From: Ardenticatenales bacterium
Lineage (GTDB): Bacteria > Chloroflexota > Anaerolineae > Epilineales > Epilineaceae
Assembly (NCBI GenBank): GCA_020853525.1
Contig: JADYYS010000026.1
Span: 62,001-126,000 of the forward strand
Length of the DNA stretch: 64,000 nucleotides
Direction: 5' to 3'
Both the position numbers and the translations under genes were made by a program. The notes beneath the pieces are model-generated. The model was given only the letters and a program-made list of their open reading frames with translations, was not told where the DNA came from and did no database searches. Shown one piece after another: positions 23,841-32,608 of this stretch; position 1 is the stretch's first letter, and the number at the start of each line of letters is the position of its first letter.

Positions 23841-25565
23841 ATGCTCGTCGAGCTTGCCATCCGCGACTACGCGATCATCGATGACCTGCGCCTCCGTCTG
23901 GCAGGGGGCTTCAACGTGCTCACCGGCGAGACCGGGGCCGGCAAGTCGATCATCGTCGGCGCGCTGGGCTTGCTGCTCGGCGAGCGCGCCGAGTCCAGCG
24001 CCGTGCGGGCCGGCGCCGATCGGGCCCTCATCGAGGGCGTGTTCGAGCCCGGCGCGCGGGCGGATGCGCTCCGCCCCATCTTGGAAGCGTACGGCATCGA
24101 CGAGGATCCGGTCCTGATCGTCGCCCGCGAGGTGCACGCCGAAGGGCGATCGACCGGGCGGATCAACGGCCGGGCCGTGCCGGTGCGCGCGCTGGCGGAG
24201 CTCGGCGCGCTGATCGTGGATGTCCACGGCCAGAGCGACAACGTCTCGCTGAAGCGCGAGGCCGTCCACATCGACCTGCTGGACGCCTATGCCGGCATCG
24301 AGGCGGACCGCGCCCGGCTGGCCGGCCGCGTTCGGCGGTGGCGGGCCGCCGGCGAGGAGCTGGCGGCGCTGCAGGCCGACGAGGCCGCGCTCATGCGCCG
24401 CGCCGACCTGCTTCGCTTCCAGGTCGACGAGATCGGTGCTGCGGCGCTCGATGCCGACGAGGCCGAGGCGCTCAAGGCCGAACGTGCCCGGCTGGCGAAT
24501 GCGGAGCGCCTCGGCGCCCTGGCCGACGGTGCCTGGCAGGCGCTGAAGGGCGACGACGAGACGCCGGGCGCCCTCGATCGGATCGACGCCGCGGCCCGCG
24601 CCGCCGACGACATCCGCAGCGTCGACCCGTCCGTCGCCGACGTCGGCGAGGCGCTGGCCGCCGCGCTCGAGAGCCTCGGCAGCGCGGCTTCCACGCTGCG
24701 CGGCTACCGCGACCGACTCGAAGCGGATCCGGAGCGGCTGGCGGCCGTGGACGAGCGGCTCGACCTCATCGGGACGCTCAAGCGCAAGTATGGTGCCGAC
24801 GTGGCCGACGTGCTGGCCTTTGCCGAGCGCGCGGCGGACGAGCTTGCCCACCTCTCCGGTGCCACGGCGCGGATCGGCGCGCTGGAGGCCGAGCGGGCGG
24901 CGCTGCTCGTCGAGATCGGCGCGGACAGCGCCAAGCTGTCGGCAGCCCGGTCCGCGGCCGGCCAGCGGCTGGCGGACGCCGTCGTCGTCGAGCTCGGGGA
25001 CCTCGGCATGGCGGGCAGCCGGTTCGATATCGCCCAGACGCGGCGGGCGGACGACGCCGGCGCGCCCACGCCGGACGGCGCCTTTGCGTTCGACGAGCGC
25101 GGTGTCGACCGTGTGGCGTTCCAGGTGAGCACGAACCCGGGCGAGCCGCTCCTGCCGCTCGCGGCCGTGGCGTCCGGCGGCGAGACGGCGCGGATCATGT
25201 TGGCTCTCAAACGCATTCTTACGGCTGCCGACCGCGTCCCGACGCTCGTCTTCGACGAGGTGGACGCCGGGATCGGCGGGCGGATCGGCGACGTCGTCGG
25301 GCGCAAGCTCTGGCAGCTCGGGCGGCACCACCAGGTGCTGTGCGTCACCCACTTGCCCCAGGTTGCCGTGTTCGGCGACGTGCACCACCACGTGCGCAAG
25401 ACGGCCGTGGACGGGCGAACGCGGACCGTCGTCGAACGACTGGGCGACGCCGATCGGCTGGGCGAGGTCACGGCGATGCTCGGCGCGGCGTCCGACGCCG
25501 GGCGGCAGAACGCCGCCGAACTGCTGGCGGCGACCGCGGCGTGGAAGGACGAGCAGCCCGCGTGA
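23841..25565 (+). CDS. recN: DNA repair protein RecN
   Basis: 574 residues, the usual RecN size. This SMC-like ATPase acts early in double-strand break repair, bridging DNA ends for RecA. N-terminal half: MLVELAIRDYAIIDDLRLRL, Walker A LTGETGAGKSIIVGAL near 29-44, VDVHGQSDN. A long Ala/Arg/Glu/Leu-rich coiled coil fills about 150-360. C-terminal half: TNPGEPLLPLAAVASGGETARIMLALKRIL (signature), VFDEVDAGIGGRIGDVVGRKL (Walker B and D-loop) and CVTHLPQVA. All catalytic elements are intact. It stands as a single gene. Confidence 0.95.
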   Translation: MLVELAIRDYAIIDDLRLRLAGGFNVLTGETGAGKSIIVGALGLLLGERAESSAVRAGADRALIEGVFEPGARADALRPILEAYGIDEDPVLIVAREVHAEGRSTGRINGRAVPVRALAELGALIVDVHGQSDNVSLKREAVHIDLLDAYAGIEADRARLAGRVRRWRAAGEELAALQADEAALMRRADLLRFQVDEIGAAALDADEAEALKAERARLANAERLGALADGAWQALKGDDETPGALDRIDAAARAADDIRSVDPSVADVGEALAAALESLGSAASTLRGYRDRLEADPERLAAVDERLDLIGTLKRKYGADVADVLAFAERAADELAHLSGATARIGALEAERAALLVEIGADSAKLSAARSAAGQRLADAVVVELGDLGMAGSRFDIAQTRRADDAGAPTPDGAFAFDERGVDRVAFQVSTNPGEPLLPLAAVASGGETARIMLALKRILTAADRVPTLVFDEVDAGIGGRIGDVVGRKLWQLGRHHQVLCVTHLPQVAVFGDVHHHVRKTAVDGRTRTVVERLGDADRLGEVTAMLGAASDAGRQNAAELLAATAAWKDEQPA

Positions 25566-25621
25566 CCTGCGCGGATCGCCCGCGGCGCCGCATGCCATTA
25601 GCCTGAAAAGCGACGTGTGTC

Positions 25622-25649
25622 TTGACCCGTTTCTCTTTACGGGTATACT
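25622..25649 (+). promoter_or_regulatory. Strong promoter of the 65-residue protein gene
   Basis: TTGACC (25622-25627), 16-bp spacer, GGG-TATACT (25644-25649). Among the closest matches to consensus in the window. It implies an untranslated leader of about 150 nt before the start at 25807. Confidence 0.7.
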
Positions 25650-25806
25650 CGCTTCCGTACTTCCTGCCCGACGGCCCCGTCCCCCACCTGATCGGCGACC
25701 CCAACGGGTCACCGTATCGCCGACCGCAGGCACTTCGTCTGAGGAAAGCGTGCCAAGCCGCGGGGCCGGTCTCGCGGGCGCAGAAACCACTAAGGAGAGA
25801 TGCCAA

Positions 25807-26004
25807 ATGGCCTTCAGCACACAGAACAGCAAGGGCACCACCTACTTCCTGCACGCCAAGGACGTCACGCTGCGTGGCGGCCGGCAGCAGCGCCTGTTCT
25901 ACTTCGCCAAGGCAGCCAGCACCGGTTCGCTCGACGCCGTGCCCGATGGCTACATGGTTGCCGAGTCCAAGAACGGCTTGCCCGTCCTCAAGAAGAAGGT
26001 CTAG
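25807..26004 (+). CDS. Conserved 65-residue protein of unknown function
   Basis: 65 residues: MAFSTQNSKGTTYFLHAKDV, LRGGRQQRLFYFAK, then VPDGYMVAESKNGLPVLKKK. AAGGAGA lies 8 nt upstream, an excellent ribosome-binding site, and a near-consensus promoter and a strong terminator flank it, so it is likely an abundant single-gene transcript. I recall similar small proteins (TTYYLHxKDVTLRGG... GLPFLKKK) in Chloroflexota and some Actinobacteria, without assigned function. The basic, compact, Gly/Lys-rich make-up would fit a nucleic-acid or ribosome-associated protein, but that is a guess. Confidence 0.8.
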   Translation: MAFSTQNSKGTTYFLHAKDVTLRGGRQQRLFYFAKAASTGSLDAVPDGYMVAESKNGLPVLKKKV

Positions 26005-26060
26005 GTCATCTCTGACCGGAACGCGGCGCTTCGCGGCGCCGTGCCCACACAGGCCATCGA

Positions 26061-26094
26061 CACGCCCCTCGCCCGGCAACGGGCGGGGGGCGTG
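26061..26094 (+). terminator. Terminator of the 65-residue protein gene
   Basis: A 15-bp stem, CACGCCCCTCGCCCG (26061-26075) with CGGGCGGGGGGCGTG (26080-26094), one G-U pair, capped by a GCAA tetraloop. No U-tract, as for most stems in this sequence. Confidence 0.75.
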
Positions 26095-26165
26095 CTGCAT
26101 GTGGGGCGCGGCGCTGCGTCGCTCCGCCTGGGCGGCGACGGCGATGCCGTGATCGACACCCCGCG

Positions 26166-28439
26166 ATGACCACCCCCCTCGGCAGCCGCGTCGCCCCCGG
26201 CACGCCCGCCGACATCGCGGCGCGCTTCCGTGCGTGGGTGGCCGAGACCGGCCTGACGCTCTACCCGGCCCAGAACGAGGCGATCGACGCGCTGTTTGCC
26301 GGCCGCCACGTCATCCTGGACACCCCGACGGGCTCGGGCAAGACCCTTGTCGCCACAGCGCTGCAGTTCAAGGCGTTCTGCGACGGCGAGCGCTCGTTCT
26401 ACACGGCGCCGCTCAAGGCGCTCGTGAACGAGAAGTTCTTTGCACTGTGCCACCTGTTCGGAGCGGCGGACGTCGGCATGCTGACCGGCGATGCCGCCAT
26501 CAACCACGACGCCCCGGTCATCGTCTGCACGGCCGAGATCCTGTCGAACATGTGCGTGCGCGGGACGGGCGAGCCGCCGCGGTGCGTGGTGATGGACGAG
26601 TTCCACTACTACGACGACCACGAACGCGGGGCCGCGTGGCAAGTGCCGCTCGTCAGCCTGCCGGACACGCAGTTCCTGCTGATGAGCGCGACGCTCGGCG
26701 ACATGCAGCCGCTGATCGAGCGCCTCGAGGCGGACACCGGACGGCCGGCCACGTGGGTGACGTCCTCGTTCCGCCCCGTCCCGCTGGACTACGTCTACCG
26801 TGACACGACGTTGGACGTCACCGTCCGCCACCTCATCCGCTCGAACCTCGTGCCGGCCTATATCGTGAACTTCACGCAGCGACAGTGCGCCGAGCAGGCA
26901 CAGGCGCTGACGAGCATCGACGCGCTCTCCAACGACGAGAAGCGGCACCTGAACGAGGTCCTCTCCGATGCCGACCTGGCGACGCCGTACGGCAAGACGA
27001 TGCGCCACCTGCTGCGGCAAGGCGTCGGCATCCACCACGCCGGGCTCCTGCCGCGCTATCGCCTGCTCGTCGAGCAGCTGGCGCAGGCCGGACTCTTGAA
27101 GGTGGTCTGCGGTACGGACACGCTCGGCGCCGGCGTGAACCTGCCGATCCGTACCGTCGTCTTCACCGGCCTCTCGAAGTACGACGGCGAGAAGGTCCGG
27201 ATCCTGCGCGTGCGAGACTTCAAGCAGATCGCCGGCCGGGCCGGCCGGAAGGGCTTCGACGACCGCGGGACCGTGGTCTGCCAGGCACCGCAACACGTCA
27301 TCGACAACAAGCGCAAGACGGATCAGATGGTCCGCAAGGGCGCCGGCCGCGGACGCAAGGCCGCCACGTCGCGCCCCAAGCCGCCGCCGCGCGATGCCGT
27401 GCTCTGGACACCGGAGACGTTCGAGCGCCTGATCGCCCAGCCGCCCGAACCGCTCCAGTCCCGCTTCCGGATCACGATGGGCATGCTCCTCGACGCGCTG
27501 AACGGCGGGATCGAGGCGACATCCGCCGCATTCGCCACATCGGCGACATCGGCGACAGCCGTGACGACGGCGCCGGCAACCGGGACCGTCGTCGGTCCCG
27601 GCGAGGCAGCACGGGGCGATGAGAACGCGGCCCCCGGCTACGCCACGCTCGTCGGCCTGATCGGCCGCAGCCACGACGGCCTGGCGCGGCGCCAACGGCA
27701 CCTCAAGCGCGCCGCATCGCTCTTTCGCAGCCTGCGCTCGGCGGGGATCATCGCTGTCCACGGTACCCCGCACGGCGGGCACGTGGCCGTCGATCCGGAT
27801 CTCCAGGCGGACTTCACGCTCCACCATGCGCTCTCGCTCTTTCTGGCGGACGCCGTCGCGGGCCTGGACGGTCGCGGCCGGCGGTACCCGCTGGACGTGC
27901 TGAGCCTCGTCGAGGCGATCCTGGAGCCGCCCGTCGTCGTCCTGCGCGCCCAGGCCGAGCACGCCAAGCGCGCGCTGCTCGATCGGCTGAAGATGCAGCG
28001 CGTCCCGTACGAGGACCGCCATCGCCAGCTCCAGGCCGTCAGCTACCCGCAGCCGATGGCGGAGTACCTGGCGGCGTCGCTCGAAGAGTTCGCGAAGAGC
28101 CACCCCTGGGTGCAGCACGAGGATGTGACCCCCAAGTCCATCGTCCGCGACATGCTCGAGCACGCGGACGACTTCGGCGGCTACGTCCGGCGCTACGGCA
28201 TCGAGCGCAACGAGGGCACGCTGCTGCGCTACATCGGCGAGGTCTGGCGGGCGCTCGCGCGGTCCGTGCCGGACGTCTACAAGACGCAGGCGATCTTCGA
28301 CATCGAGGTCGCGCTGCGGACGCTCATCCTGACGACGGATGCGAGCCTGCTCAGCGAGTGGGAGCGCGTGCAGGCGGAGCAGGCGGCGAAGGCGTTGGAC
28401 ATGCAGACGGTGGCGGCGGGGTTGGCAACCACCGAATGA
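26166..28439 (+). CDS. Ski2-like DExH helicase with C-terminal DUF3516
   Basis: 757 residues. Helicase core: Q-type N-terminus (LTLYPAQNEAIDALFAG), motif I LDTPTGSGKT near 56, motif Ia TAPLKALVNEK, motif II MDEFHYYDD (DExH), motif III LMSATLGD, then VGIHHAGLLPRYR, VCGTDTLGAGVNLPIRT and motif VI QIAGRAGRKGFDDRG. The C-terminal 350 residues (RFRITMGMLLDAL, DFTLHHALSLFL, DDFGGYVRRYGIERNEG) form DUF3516, seen in bacterial helicases related to Ski2/Mtr4. Such proteins probably unwind RNA or DNA for processing; the exact substrate is unknown. A low-complexity SATSATAVTTAPATGT insert lies near 460-480. The stop overlaps the next start (ATGA). Confidence 0.88.
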   Translation: MTTPLGSRVAPGTPADIAARFRAWVAETGLTLYPAQNEAIDALFAGRHVILDTPTGSGKTLVATALQFKAFCDGERSFYTAPLKALVNEKFFALCHLFGAADVGMLTGDAAINHDAPVIVCTAEILSNMCVRGTGEPPRCVVMDEFHYYDDHERGAAWQVPLVSLPDTQFLLMSATLGDMQPLIERLEADTGRPATWVTSSFRPVPLDYVYRDTTLDVTVRHLIRSNLVPAYIVNFTQRQCAEQAQALTSIDALSNDEKRHLNEVLSDADLATPYGKTMRHLLRQGVGIHHAGLLPRYRLLVEQLAQAGLLKVVCGTDTLGAGVNLPIRTVVFTGLSKYDGEKVRILRVRDFKQIAGRAGRKGFDDRGTVVCQAPQHVIDNKRKTDQMVRKGAGRGRKAATSRPKPPPRDAVLWTPETFERLIAQPPEPLQSRFRITMGMLLDALNGGIEATSAAFATSATSATAVTTAPATGTVVGPGEAARGDENAAPGYATLVGLIGRSHDGLARRQRHLKRAASLFRSLRSAGIIAVHGTPHGGHVAVDPDLQADFTLHHALSLFLADAVAGLDGRGRRYPLDVLSLVEAILEPPVVVLRAQAEHAKRALLDRLKMQRVPYEDRHRQLQAVSYPQPMAEYLAASLEEFAKSHPWVQHEDVTPKSIVRDMLEHADDFGGYVRRYGIERNEGTLLRYIGEVWRALARSVPDVYKTQAIFDIEVALRTLILTTDASLLSEWERVQAEQAAKALDMQTVAAGLATTE

Positions 28440-29368
28440 CCCCCCGCCTCCGCGCCGACCTCGCCCTCCTGGCCGTCACCGCCGTCTGGGGTGCGACGTT
28501 CGTCATGGTGAAGGACGCCGTCGCGGTCGTGCCGCCGATGACATTCAATGCCGTGCGCTGCCTGATGGCCGGCGCGGTGCTCGTGGCGCTCGGCTGGCGG
28601 CGGCTGGTGCGTCTGGACCGGCGGCTCGTCGTGGCCGGCATTGGCGTCGGACTGGCGCTGACCGCCGGCTACTCGCTCCAGGTGTTCGGCCTGCAGACGA
28701 CGACGCCGGCGCGGGCGGGATTCCTCACGGGCCTGGCGGTGGTCTTCGTGCCGTTCCTGAACTGGCCGGTACTGCGGCGCCTGCCGCTGGCGGGCGATGT
28801 GGTCGCCGCCGTCGTCGCGGTCATCGGCGTGGCGCTGCTGAGCGTGCAGGCGCTGCCGGTGGCGTTCGGTGCGGCTGCCGCAGGCACGTCGTCGACGTCT
28901 TGGCAGCTCGGGCTGAACGACGGAGACTGGATGATCCTCGGCTGCGCCGTCGCGTTTGCCGTTCAGATCGTTGCGCTGGGCCGCTACGCGCCGGATGCCG
29001 ATCCGATGGCCCTCGCGACGGTGGAGATTCTGACGATGGCGGTCGTCTGCACGCTCGTGGCGCCGTTTGCGGCGCCGGGCGGGCGGCTGATGGGCGAAGC
29101 GTCGTCGTGGCTGGCCGTGCCGGGCAACGTCTGGTTCGCCGCATGGTTCACCGGCGTGCTCGCCACGGCTGTCGCGTTCGTCGTCCAGGCATCGGCGCAG
29201 CGGTTCACGAGCCCAGAGCGGACGGCGCTCGTGTTCGCGGGCGAGCCCGTGTTCGCGGCGGCGGCGAGCTGGTGGTGGATGGGGGAGCGGATGGGGCCGC
29301 TGGGCTGGGTGGGGGGGGCGCTGATCGTGGGGGCGATGGTGATTGGGGGGCGGAGCGGGGGCGGCTGA
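28436..29368 (+). CDS. EamA/DMT-superfamily transporter
   Basis: 310 residues with ten hydrophobic segments in two EamA repeats. Repeat 1: LLAVTAVWGATFVMVKDAV, NAVRCLMAGAVLVAL, AGYSLQVFGLQTTTPARAGFLTGLAVVFVP. Repeat 2: WMILGCAVAFAVQIVALGRY, ATAVAFVVQASAQRFTSPERTALVFAGEPVFAA, then GALIVGAMVIGG. DMT transporters export amino acids or other small metabolites; the substrate is not predictable. The start overlaps the helicase stop by 4 bp, so the two are translationally coupled although unrelated in function. It converges on the secreted protein gene at 29411. Confidence 0.9.
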   Translation: MTPRLRADLALLAVTAVWGATFVMVKDAVAVVPPMTFNAVRCLMAGAVLVALGWRRLVRLDRRLVVAGIGVGLALTAGYSLQVFGLQTTTPARAGFLTGLAVVFVPFLNWPVLRRLPLAGDVVAAVVAVIGVALLSVQALPVAFGAAAAGTSSTSWQLGLNDGDWMILGCAVAFAVQIVALGRYAPDADPMALATVEILTMAVVCTLVAPFAAPGGRLMGEASSWLAVPGNVWFAAWFTGVLATAVAFVVQASAQRFTSPERTALVFAGEPVFAAAASWWWMGERMGPLGWVGGALIVGAMVIGGRSGGG

Positions 29369-29396
29369 CGCGCGTCCCTTCCGACGGGCTTCCGTG

Positions 29397-29414
29397 GTAG
29401 GACAGCCCTCCTAC
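29397..29414. terminator. Small hairpin between convergent genes
   Basis: GTAGGA (29397-29402) and TCCTAC (29409-29414) form a 6-bp stem with a 6-nt loop, covering the stop codon of the minus-strand gene. Weak as a terminator. Confidence 0.3.
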
Positions 29415-30523
29415 GAACTGACGCGCTCGGACGAGACCGCCAGCGGTAACCACACCCGCCCGCCGACGTATGGCGTGAGCACCATGAACCCGCCCTGGGT
29501 CAGCGGGACAACTACCCGGCCGTCCGGCAGGGGTGCCGGTATGCCGACTCCTTCCGAACCACGCCACCACTCCTGCGGCCGCTGTAGCCCGCCGTGCCGC
29601 TCGAAGGCAGTGAGTGCCATCGTTGGATTCGAGCCGCCCGGCCAGTAACTCGAGCTCACGAGATAGACCCATTCGGTACCGGCCACGAGGTGATGTTCGT
29701 CGTTGTAGTGGCAGTACGATCGGCCAATCTCCTTCGGCGTCAAGGGCTCCGCAAGGCCGAATGCGATCGCGAAGCATGGACTCTTGGGCCGTCCGGCCCA
29801 GCCTGCGACGCCGCCGACGGCCACGAGCTGTCGGTTAACAGGGTCGACTGTGAACAGCTTCGGAGCCCAGAAATTGTGGTGAACTTCGTCGGGATCGAAA
29901 GCCAGCACAGCGTCCCGTCGTATGGGTGGCCCTGGCTCGCGTGGATCGACGAGGCTGAATCGACCCTCCATCCACGCGTAGACGGTGCCGTCGATCGCCC
30001 CGAGTTGCGGTTCCATGTTCCACTGGCCGATACTTGCCCGAAGGCTGAGGTCGTCGCCCACACTGTCTACGATCGACAGCCCCGTCGATGCCACGGCCAC
30101 GAACGCGCGCGCACCGTCGATCGCGATGCGCGTGACGGGATGGGGGGACCCTTCGGAAGGCAAGAGGTCGATACGGCGCTCTCGGACGAGCGTATCGGGC
30201 GCCGGCCGGTCGAACGCGTGCAACCGCCCGTGCGCGTCGCCGGCCCAGAGACGGTCACGGTCCACGGCCAGCGCGGTGATGTCGGCCCCTATCGAGCCGA
30301 TGGGTCGGACGGCGGGCGGATCGACCTCAAGATCGAGCACGACGATGGACTGGCCGCTGCCCATGAACACGTCGGCACCATCGGTGGCCGCTGCCGCAAA
30401 GTGGGTGCCGGGCATCGCGACGACCGTCTGATGGATGAACACGGTGCCGGTTGTGCTCGGCCCGCCTACTACCTGGCTGAGCACCCCCCATCCCATCGCC
30501 GCGGCGATCGCCATCGAGCCCAT
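29411..30523 (-). CDS. Secreted beta-propeller-like protein, function unknown
   Basis: 370 residues. The ATG at 30523 has AAGGGAG 9 nt upstream; a GTG at 30532 touches that site and is unlikely. A hydrophobic N-terminal segment (MAIAAAMGWGVLSQVVGG) should act as signal peptide or anchor. The rest is a series of short beta-strand blocks: GADVFMGSGQSIVVLDLE, ADITALAVDRDRLWAGDAHG, RIAIDGARAFVAVASTGLSI, GTVYAWMEGRFSLVD, DGRVVVPLTQGGFMVLTP. The repeated Ala-Asp/Gly plus hydrophobic strand pattern resembles WD40/YVTN-type propellers, though no catalytic motif is seen. Lower GC and less biased codon use than its neighbours may mean recent arrival. It lies 69 bp downstream of the ABC exporter genes on the same strand. 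Confidence 0.6.
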   Translation of the reverse strand: MGSMAIAAAMGWGVLSQVVGGPSTTGTVFIHQTVVAMPGTHFAAAATDGADVFMGSGQSIVVLDLEVDPPAVRPIGSIGADITALAVDRDRLWAGDAHGRLHAFDRPAPDTLVRERRIDLLPSEGSPHPVTRIAIDGARAFVAVASTGLSIVDSVGDDLSLRASIGQWNMEPQLGAIDGTVYAWMEGRFSLVDPREPGPPIRRDAVLAFDPDEVHHNFWAPKLFTVDPVNRQLVAVGGVAGWAGRPKSPCFAIAFGLAEPLTPKEIGRSYCHYNDEHHLVAGTEWVYLVSSSYWPGGSNPTMALTAFERHGGLQRPQEWWRGSEGVGIPAPLPDGRVVVPLTQGGFMVLTPYVGGRVWLPLAVSSERVSS

Positions 30524-30592
30524 CTTCCACACTCCCTTCAGTCGCCCCAGAAGTCAGGCCAACGGCCTGCGGGCGACGCGCTCAAATCGCTT

Positions 30593-32608
30593 CTACGTGG
30601 ACGGTGTCTGTGACCCCTCGTGGGAGGCATCCGGGTCCTGCGACGGGGTCTGGACGTCGATCGGGTTGCCGGCGGCGTCGCCGATCTTGCCGTTGCCCCC
30701 GACGCCGGCGGTTGCAGCGGGAAGGTGGGCCGGCTGCAGCGACGGGTTTGCTACCTCCACCCCTTCGAACTGGCTCGCGTACAACCGCGCGTACGCCCCG
30801 CCGGCCGCGAGAAGCGATTCGTGTGTCCCGCGCTCGACGATCCGCCCCTGCTCCAGCACGATCACCTGATCCGCATCCCGGATCGTCGACAGGCGGTGGG
30901 CGATGACGAAGCTCGTGCGGCCGGCGAGCAGCTTGGCCAGCGCGGCCTGGATCAGGCGCTCCGTGCGCGTGTCGACGCTGCTCGTGGCCTCGTCGAGGAT
31001 GAGGATGCGCGGGTCGGAGAGCGCGGCGCGGGCGATGGCCAGGAGCTGGCGTTGGCCTTGGCTCAGGCCGGCGCCGCGTTCGCCGAGGACGGTGTCCCAG
31101 CCGTCGGACAGGCCGGCGACGAAGCCGTCGACGTGGGCCAGGGCGGCGGCGGCCTTGACCTCGTCGTCCGTGGCGTCCGGGCGGCCGTAGCGGATGTTCT
31201 CGAGGACGGACGCGGCGAACAGGAACGTGTCCTGGAGGACCATCCCGATCTGGGAGCGCAGGCTGGCCTGCGTCACGTCCCGCACGTCGTGGCCGTCGAT
31301 CGTCAGCCGGCCGGCGGTGACGTCCCAGAAGCGCGGGATCAGGTTGATCAGCGTCGTCTTGCCGGCGCCGGTCGGGCCGACGATCGCCACGGTCTGGCCG
31401 GGCTCGGCCACGAGGTCGATTCCCGAGAGGATCGGACGGCCGGCCGTGTACTCGGCGCCGACGCCGTCGAACACGACGCGGCCGCGCACCGGAGGCAAGG
31501 CGACGGCACTCGGGGCGTCCGTGATCTCCATCGGCTCGTCGAGAAATCCGAAGATCCGCTCGGCGCCGGCGATCGCGTTCTGAAGGTTCGTCCAGAGCAG
31601 GGCGATGTTTTGAATCGGCTGCGACAGCCGCTGGCTGTAGCCGATGAATGCCACGACGAGACCGACCGTGAACAGCGTCCCGAAGACCGGCGTCCCGCGC
31701 GTGGCCCACACCGAGCCGAAGCCGACGACGAGGGCGATGGACAACCAGCCCAGGAGCTCGAGCGTCGGGCCGAGAGCGGACGTGTACGCCACGGCGCGCA
31801 CGTTCGCGTCGCGGTTCGCCTGGTTCGTGCGGGCGAAGCTGGCGATGTTCTCGTCTTCGCGGCCGAACGCCTGGACCTCGCGCACGCCGGCGATGCTCTC
31901 CTGCAGATCGGCGCTCACCGCGCCGAGCTCGCGGCGGCTGACACGGAAGGCGGCGCGGGCGCGGCCGGACAGGAAGCGCGTGGCCAGCACCATGAACGGC
32001 ACCATCGCCAGCGCCAGCAGCGCGTACACCACGTTCGCCTGCGCCATCGCCACGGTGAGCAGGGCGATCTGCAGGACGCTGCCGATCACCTGGACGAGGG
32101 CGAAGTTCACCGCCTGCTGCAGCGTGTCGGCATCGCTCGTCAGGCGGCTCATCACGTCGCCGACCTCGTGCTTCGTGTGCCAGCTCATCGACAGGCGGTG
32201 GATCTGGTCGAAGATCTCGGTACGGACCTTGACGAGCACCCGCTGGCCGACGCGGCTCATCGCGTAGAACATGACGCCCGCCATGGCCGCGCCGATGACG
32301 TACAGCAGGGCGATGGACCCCACGAGCCGACCGAGCCCCGCCGCGTCCTGCCCCGGGTTATCCGTCCACCAGCACGCGGCGGCCGACGCCTTGCCGACGG
32401 CCAAATAGCAGTCGACGGCCTGGCCGATGAGGCCCGGCGTGATCGCCACGGTCGCGCTTTGGACGATGACGAGCGCGGCGACGACGACAAGTGCCCCTGT
32501 GTGCGGCCGGAAGTAGCGCCCGAGCCGCCGCAGCGTCGCGCCGACGCGCGTCGGCTTGCGGACCTCGCTGTCGAAGAACCGCCGGCCGCCGTCCATGCCG
32601 CCGATCAC
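30593..32608 (-). CDS. ABC exporter half-transporter, catalytic partner (heterodimer subunit 2)
   Basis: 671 residues: an N-terminal six-helix ABC membrane domain (LGRYFRPHTGALVVVAALVI; coupling region SWHTKHEVGDVMSRLTSDAD) and a C-terminal ATPase. Walker A VGPTGAGKTTLINL, Walker B RILILDEATSSVDTRTE with catalytic Glu, H-loop VIAHRLSTIRDAD; the signature is non-canonical, LSQGQRQLLAIARA. Paired with the upstream subunit this gives one full ATP site (its Glu and His with the partner's LSGGQ) and one degenerate site, the pattern of heterodimeric exporters such as TM287/288. The substrate could be a lipid or drug. GTG start overlapping the partner's stop. The 60-residue Ser/Pro/Gly-rich C-terminal tail is unusual. 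Confidence 0.9.
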   Translation of the reverse strand: MIGGMDGGRRFFDSEVRKPTRVGATLRRLGRYFRPHTGALVVVAALVIVQSATVAITPGLIGQAVDCYLAVGKASAAACWWTDNPGQDAAGLGRLVGSIALLYVIGAAMAGVMFYAMSRVGQRVLVKVRTEIFDQIHRLSMSWHTKHEVGDVMSRLTSDADTLQQAVNFALVQVIGSVLQIALLTVAMAQANVVYALLALAMVPFMVLATRFLSGRARAAFRVSRRELGAVSADLQESIAGVREVQAFGREDENIASFARTNQANRDANVRAVAYTSALGPTLELLGWLSIALVVGFGSVWATRGTPVFGTLFTVGLVVAFIGYSQRLSQPIQNIALLWTNLQNAIAGAERIFGFLDEPMEITDAPSAVALPPVRGRVVFDGVGAEYTAGRPILSGIDLVAEPGQTVAIVGPTGAGKTTLINLIPRFWDVTAGRLTIDGHDVRDVTQASLRSQIGMVLQDTFLFAASVLENIRYGRPDATDDEVKAAAALAHVDGFVAGLSDGWDTVLGERGAGLSQGQRQLLAIARAALSDPRILILDEATSSVDTRTERLIQAALAKLLAGRTSFVIAHRLSTIRDADQVIVLEQGRIVERGTHESLLAAGGAYARLYASQFEGVEVANPSLQPAHLPAATAGVGGNGKIGDAAGNPIDVQTPSQDPDASHEGSQTPST

